Shown piece by piece: positions 58,881 through 64,000 of a stretch of DNA of 64,000 nt. Source of the DNA: Paracyclopina nana (lineage: Eukaryota; Arthropoda; Copepoda; Cyclopoida; Cyclopettidae); contig JAGUCH010000005.1 of the NCBI GenBank assembly GCA_019096065.1, positions 2,852,001-2,916,000 of the forward strand, written 5' to 3'. The notes below the pieces were generated by a model. The model was not told the origin of the DNA, ran no database searches, and saw nothing but the letters and a program-made list of their open reading frames with translations. Position 1 is the first letter of the stretch. Every line of letters starts with the position of its first letter. Made by a program: the position numbers and the translations under genes.

Positions 58881-61800
58881 CTGAAAGACAACGTAGTTTC
58901 GGCATCATCGAATTCGCTACATTAGAAAGCCGTCACTAATGTATCTGTATATAATACAGCCTGAACAAGTGGGCTAATGGAGTGGCTGCATGGTTTCCGC
59001 ATACAAAGAACTACGACATATAAATATGTCATACGTCAAATTTGGGCGCGTGCAACATTTCACTTTAAAAGGGTACTTTGCATTTATGGGGCTTCGTATA
59101 TATAACAAGTCGTCAGAGCACGCGGTAGTTTTGACACATTCCATATGTCATGTGAAGTAGGTAGATAGTTATGAGCAGCGTAATGGATTGATGCAGGAAA
59201 TGTCATACGTAAAGAGTTAAGAGAGGCCAGCGCGCGCAAGCGTGGCCAATTTGGCAGATTGGCTATTGGTAGAAAAAATTGGATGGGCTTCCCAAGCCCA
59301 TTCAGGCGCGGCTAGTGAGCTCCTTTTTGTGGAAATCCTCTACCACGCGATGAAGAAGGCCTTATCTTTTTTGCACCAATTGATGGCCATTTTATTTGGA
59401 AGATCGGAGCAGCAAAAATCTTTCGTTTCAGATGCAGTAGCAAAAGGCTGTACCACCCCAACTGAGTTAAGAGCTTTTCTAAAGTTTTTTCAAGAGAGAG
59501 TGTGCTGCTGCTCTGGAAACTTTTCTTTTTCTACCTACCAGTTTGGCCACCACCGCCAGTCAGCAGCGTGTAGCATACTTGCTACGTAGCCGCTCTTTTT
59601 ATGATAGGCAAAAAAAGTTTTAAATAATGGCTGGTGTCGTGGCCAATTTATACGGCCATTTAGCGCATCATAATGCTACGAATGGGCCTGAGTGGAGCAA
59701 GCTCGCCTGATTCACAGCCCACCAGCCAGCCACCAAAGTAATGGACTTGGTAGTTGCTTCTTCTACATCATGATGAAGATTCATGCTCAAGTTCTCCCTT
59801 GTCTATTGGAACAAAACCCAGCTAGCAAGCTATGCTCAGCTTCTGTGCACACTGGGGAGAAACTTGCGGTTACTCACGAGCTTTGACTGACTCTGCGCTC
59901 ACTCAGTCACGGAGAGGAGTGAGGGAAAAGTTGAAACCTGACTGTGGACCTGTGTAAAGGATGCTTTTTCATGGGTCTGACCACCACCGTGTGACCATGG
60001 TTAATGGCCCAAATCAGGCCCTAGATCTGTTCCACTTTATCTGGTTTAGCTTTGGCCCCAGCTGCTATATGCGTACAATACATTTGGGGAGCACCCTGTA
60101 TTATTCTGTGCCGCACTACGTTTGTAGTGGCCTGGCAGTAAACTACCAACACCAAAAAGTTAACGATCGTGCTAGATGTTGGCAGCTCGAGATGATTCAT
60201 GTTTTCCTTTCGTCCTCGTCTTTTCTCTCCTTTCAGTCAATCACCTCCATCTAGGTATGGAACGCGAGGAGTATAATGCATAAATTAGATTTGGGCTGCG
60301 CGAGTCAAGACTAAAAGCTCAGACATCAAAAGGAACGAGAGGAAATCTGGGACATAAGGGCGGTCTCATATTCGTCAATTGGGCAAGGTAGGTGGACTCA
60401 CCTTCCCACCTACCAAGGGTAGGTAGGTGAGGGTAGGCAGGTGAGGGTAGGCAGGTGGGTAGGTGGGTAACCTGGTAGCTTAGTGAACCAGTTAGTGCAG
60501 GCAAGTTAAGTCAATTTTTTAAGCCTAACAAAAAGCTGCTTCTACACAAAATGTCCTCTCGTGATTTCTGAGTCAAATTGACTTAACTTGCCTGCATACT
60601 AACTGGTTCACTAAGCTACTAGGTTACCCACCTACCCACCTGCCTACCCTCACCTGCCTACCCTCACCTACCTACCCTAGGTAGGTGGGAAGGTGAGTCC
60701 ACCTACCTTGCCCAATTGACGAATATGAGACCGCCCTATAATCTAGAAAAAGCTTCATAAAAGCGAGGAAAGTGTTGCTCGCGCCTGACTCATGAAGAAA
60801 AGCAAGAAAATGGAGCCTTATTGAAGGAAATGTGTCAGGTCCAAGCTGCAACGAACGGAAAAATAATCTGCCAAGTTTGCAACTGTTTTGAGATGAAAAT
60901 GGCACAAAACTCATAATCTTCTCTGTTGCTACAACCATTCATGACAGTCAGCCATTTGGCAAGAACTCGTCGCTCATATCTTGTTGGCTTATAAATATAA
61001 TTTTCGAAAACTGCTAAGCACAGCTCTACTGTATTCTACTTCCAGATTGCACGCGATGTATAGACTTGTTTTCGCAGAAAGCAGCAAAAATGAACTAAAA
61101 AACACCCTGCCGAAGTTCCCCTGCAGAGCTAAAACAATATATCACAGCACTGTTATATACGTACTACATGGGAAAAAGGCCAATATATTAACCCAATTTT
61201 ATGCAAGATTGTCATCCCACGCAATTATGGTATAGACCTGCAAATCGTGCGCGCATATTTTCCCAATATATCCCGAGCATGCATGCAATTTATGCCAAAA
61301 CCCGCGGACTACCCCAGATAGCCTTTGCATTAGCCTTATTTATGGCCCTTACAGCTGTACAATAATATTGGTCAAGTACCTGGCATTTCTGACAGTCGCA
61401 GAGCTCTTCTTCAGGTGACGCTGACACTTGGAAATAATTCGCCTCCTCGTCCAGTTTCAGGATAAACAGCCTCAAAAGCTCTTCTCTGGTGACTGTCGAG
61501 GTCGACAAAGTGGAGGAGGCCGCTGAGGCTCCCGAAGAAGAAGATGACACCTCTTCGTCAGACAACAAGAGTCTCTGAAAGGTTGTTGAAGGTGATGACT
61601 CTTCTTTACTTTTTCCACGACGTAGTCGTTTGAAAGGACTGGAGAATTTGGTTAATGACTTGGAGGAAGAGGATGAGGACGAGGTCGTCGACAGTGCTTC
61701 GTTCGGCGACGAATCGCCCCCCAAAAGTCGAGCCTGGAATAATGGAGGAGAATTAGGGCTACAGCTATTTTCAGCAGAAAATGAAATGGCCATGTCCACA

Positions 61801-62402
61801 TCTGAACGATGAGAAGAGCTGGCAGCAAACCATCATCCTCATAGAGTACTATAACGTAGAAACGCGAGGACAGCCTCGGCCATCAGCCTTTTGGCGAGAT
61901 TCAAATTACATCCACCACTCTCAGCAACAACAGCACCACCAGACAACAAAGGAGAGCCAGAGATAAATGGCAAATACTACACTACTATTGAAGTAGTTGT
62001 AAGCATCATCTAGATAGCTGGACGCTTGCGTTAGGGTTTAAAATTGTCTCACCTCATCGAGGTTGGGGACGACCTCAATGGCCTCAAAGTTGACCATTAT
62101 ACGAGCAGCCTCTTCTTCCACATCTTCCTCGTCTTCTTCAGCAGTGCCATCCATTACAGGAGGCTGTATTTTGCCTGCAGCCTCTGCAAATGAGATCATT
62201 TCGGCTCCGTTGGGGCCCGAGGTTGCTGAGTTGACGGAGCACGATCGATTAAGTCTAGTATAGAGCACCTCGTCGTGGCACCGACCTGCCAAATGAATCG
62301 GCCTCAAAGGCATAAAGCTGCTCGCAGCGGAACCACATCCTAGTATCGAAGAACTGGCTGACTGGCCTCGATGCTCAGCAAAATTGTGATGATGGTGAGT
62401 AG
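58698..62402 (-). CDS. Unrecognised acidic, Ser-rich protein with Cys/Tyr-rich C-terminus (5' end not resolved)
   Basis: Three exons, 62402-62053, 61733-61353 and 58880-58698, joined in phase 0 at both internal junctions. The frame is open back to the acceptor TTTTCTAG at 62403-62410, so more coding sequence may lie upstream, perhaps beyond the window. If ATG 62313 is the start, the product is 274 aa; otherwise at least 303. Seen: a His run, an acidic patch (EEDEEDVEEEAA), a long Ser run with a basic patch (FKRLRRGKSK), then TREELLRLFILKLDEEANYF, a C-x-C-x2-C motif and YYC-x4-YYC-like aromatic/Cys repeats across the last junction. That C-terminal region, residues 200-260, looks like the conserved domain. 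I cannot name the family; nuclear or cytoplasmic location is not resolved. Confidence 0.7.
60357..60737. mobile_element. 381-bp foldback MITE with 3-bp target duplication
   Basis: Two arms of about 165 bp are reverse complements with only a few differences, separated by about 50 bp. They start AGGGCGGTCTC and end GAGACCGCCCT. ATA flanks both sides (60354-60356 and 60738-60740), consistent with a 3-bp target duplication. Each arm contains a G-rich (or C-rich) GGTAGGTGAGGGTAGGCAGGTG minisatellite. There is no transposase. The near-identity of the arms suggests recent insertion or gene conversion. It lies in the 2.5-kb last intron of the unrecognised gene. Confidence 0.88.
61353..61733 (-). CDS. 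Unrecognised gene, penultimate exon
   Basis: Acceptor ATTATTCCAG, 127 codons. I place the donor at the consensus GCT|GTAAGG (61352), which is in phase with the last exon and makes CTAIYYCEYY. A later GT at about 61309 gives a phase that runs into a stop. It holds the Ser run, basic patch and Cys motif. Confidence 0.75.
62053..62402 (-). CDS. Unrecognised gene, upstream exon
   Basis: Acceptor TTCCCCCTTTTCTAG and donor GTGAGA, phase 1 in and phase 0 out. The frame starts with a THHHHNF stretch; the first ATG is at 62313, so the exon could also contain the start of translation. It ends in an acidic region and VNFEAIEVVPNLDE. Confidence 0.7.
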
Positions 62403-62410
62403 CTAGAAAA

Positions 62411-64000
62411 GGGGGAATACAGTTGTTACAATTTGAGCATTTAGTATTCCCTTCACTGAAGAGTTTTTATTATATCCTCGTTAGTTATGCATGCTAGGTA
62501 AATTCCTCTTTTGGGGATCCCCACCTCATCTCAGTTCGCGAATTAAATGTCTTCCACTTGCCCTTTTAATGGCACTTTCTCCAACTCTCTAAGTTTCCCC
62601 AGCTCAACACCAGGCTTACGAATACACAAGCTGCAGACAGATATAGCTATCGCAGACGCTGAAAGGATATATAGTGTTTACAATCTAAACAACAGAGTAT
62701 TTTTACGGGCTCATTGCTCACGGGAGTCTGCCATTTTAACCCAGTTGTACCTCGAAATTGTGCTGTTGATGGCAGGCCAGATTATTTTAGAATAAAGTTT
62801 CTTAGCAAACTAAGTAAAACAGTACAATGTACTGAAGGTATGCTGGTGGTAGCCAGCCACCAGCACCAGGCATGCCATTGAAAATGCATCACTAAGGAGT
62901 TGAATAAGAATCCTGAGTTGTTTACTCTGGTGCAATTCGTTTTACCTAAAAGATAGTATACACATAGCTGTCAGGGTTGATAGGTCGGCAAAAAATGCCA
63001 TTATATGTACTACTCTGAGAAAACTAAGCAATTTTTGCGCCTAAAAACCCCGTGAGCAAAGAAAGGAGGTTTAAATTGAGGAACGTACGAAATGCCTTGA
63101 AAAGTGGGCTCTTACGCCTTGAGAAATTAATTTTCAGCTGAGTTGCCAATTTTGAGCTGAAACTGCCAGTTTATGGTTGAATTGGCACGATGTAGCTGAT
63201 GAAGACGGCAATATTTCGAGCTCAACATTTAGCACAAGTCAGCTAGGGCTGCTGGTGTCAATATGAAATCGACCTGATTATTTGGGTTACAGCAAGCTAG
63301 GATTATATTGGGTTAGCTGCTCCCTTGGTGTGAGGCTGCATTAGCAAGAGGCCAACAATTCCCTGCGGCGACCTTGGTCCACTTTTTCTTTTACCTCCTC
63401 CTATTTGAACTAGAATTTATTCTTTTTATCTTGGAGCTTCATCACGATCTGTAGTTCCGAGAAGTGCAACCATTTCTTGGAATGCAGGCAGCGCGAAAAC
63501 TTTATTGCCCTAGCTGCAGGCCTTTTGTGACATGCATGCATGCATGGAAAAGCAGCATTAGCAGCCACGTGGGTTCATCAGCAATTAGGTTTTCTCATTA
63601 GCTGGTCATGTATAAATACCATTCTGGCTAATTGTTTCGTTGCAGACAACAAAATGGGCATTAAACTTGCAGTTTAGCCACCATTTCCTCACAACGTACA
63701 CTGCGCCGAGTTCCAGACACATAAAATGCATTGTTGTTCTGCCACTACATGGAGCTCAATTTGGAACCAAAATAAACTTCAGCAAGAAACTTGGGTCGGT
63801 TGTAGCTGGTGTTGTAGCACAAAATAAAGCTGCTTCAAGCATACAGCGAAAGCTACTTGGAAAGAATGAAAAAGGCCTTCTTCCTCCTCTTGCGTAATTT
63901 CTGCCACAAAACCTAAACCAACTTATACGTACACTACTGTGTAACGCTAGCCGCTAGTACATAGCAACAAATCGGATTTGGGCTCGCGTAAAACCTGGAT
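62411..64000. other. Upstream flank, no exon recognised
   Basis: It should contain the rest of the minus-strand gene's 5' region, but no exon ending in the needed phase-1 donor stood out. A short CATG run lies at 63533-63546. The 85-codon plus-strand frame at 63640-63897 has no support. Confidence 0.5.

Noticed and set aside
60319-60938. Two Pro/Thr-rich minus-strand frames
   Set aside because: They read through the foldback element and its minisatellite.
61290-61352. Extension of the penultimate exon of the unrecognised gene to about 61290
   Set aside because: That frame lies beyond the consensus donor at 61352; using a later GT puts the last exon out of frame.

Overview
This is animal nuclear DNA, most likely from an arthropod and probably a pancrustacean. 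Genes are split by GT-AG introns, some only 55-67 bp and others over 10 kb. AATAAA signals follow stop codons, CAG/CTG-type simple repeats and MITE-like elements are scattered through it, and the key transcription factor matches insect Zfh-1 better than vertebrate ZEB. There are no operons, Shine-Dalgarno sites, CRISPR arrays or rRNA, and I found no convincing tRNA. Most reading frames of 60-200 codons in the window are chance frames or shadows. Species is not determined.

Layout. (1) 1-5.3 kb: no gene seen. (2) 5360-6545 (+): a two-exon gene for a secreted protein with two cysteine-bearing fibronectin-III-like domains. (3) 8230-39245 (+): zfh1/ZEB, six coding exons over 31 kb. It encodes an N-terminal RRKQ-type NuRD-binding motif, three zinc fingers, a homeodomain, a PLDLS CtBP motif and three C-terminal fingers. 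Its 17-kb first intron holds a 720-bp Tc1/mariner-like MITE, a (CAG)15 tract and a cluster of ZEB-type E-boxes. (4) 42549-55475 (-): a CDR2/CDR2L (Drosophila centrocortin) homologue. Five shared exons can be joined to any of three upstream ATG exons, all ending in the same splice phase, so there are probably three promoters. (5) 54691-54981 (+): an intronless SMIM12 homologue nested antisense within the CDR2 gene. (6) 58698-62402 (-): the 3' part of a gene I do not recognise, acidic and Ser-rich with a Cys/Tyr-rich C-terminus. (7) 60357-60737: a 381-bp near-perfect foldback element inside the last intron of that gene.

The genes do not form one pathway. Zfh-1 is a nuclear repressor that controls mesoderm, neuronal and epithelial-mesenchymal programmes. 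The CDR2 homologue is a coiled-coil protein, centrosomal in flies. SMIM12 is a one-pass membrane micro-protein, and the FN3 protein is extracellular. No wholly new multi-gene system is evident. The points most worth a second look are the three-promoter CDR2 locus with its nested antisense gene, the unrecognised gene at 58.7-62.4 kb, the apparent loss of the first vertebrate-type zinc finger from zfh1, and the two mobile elements.
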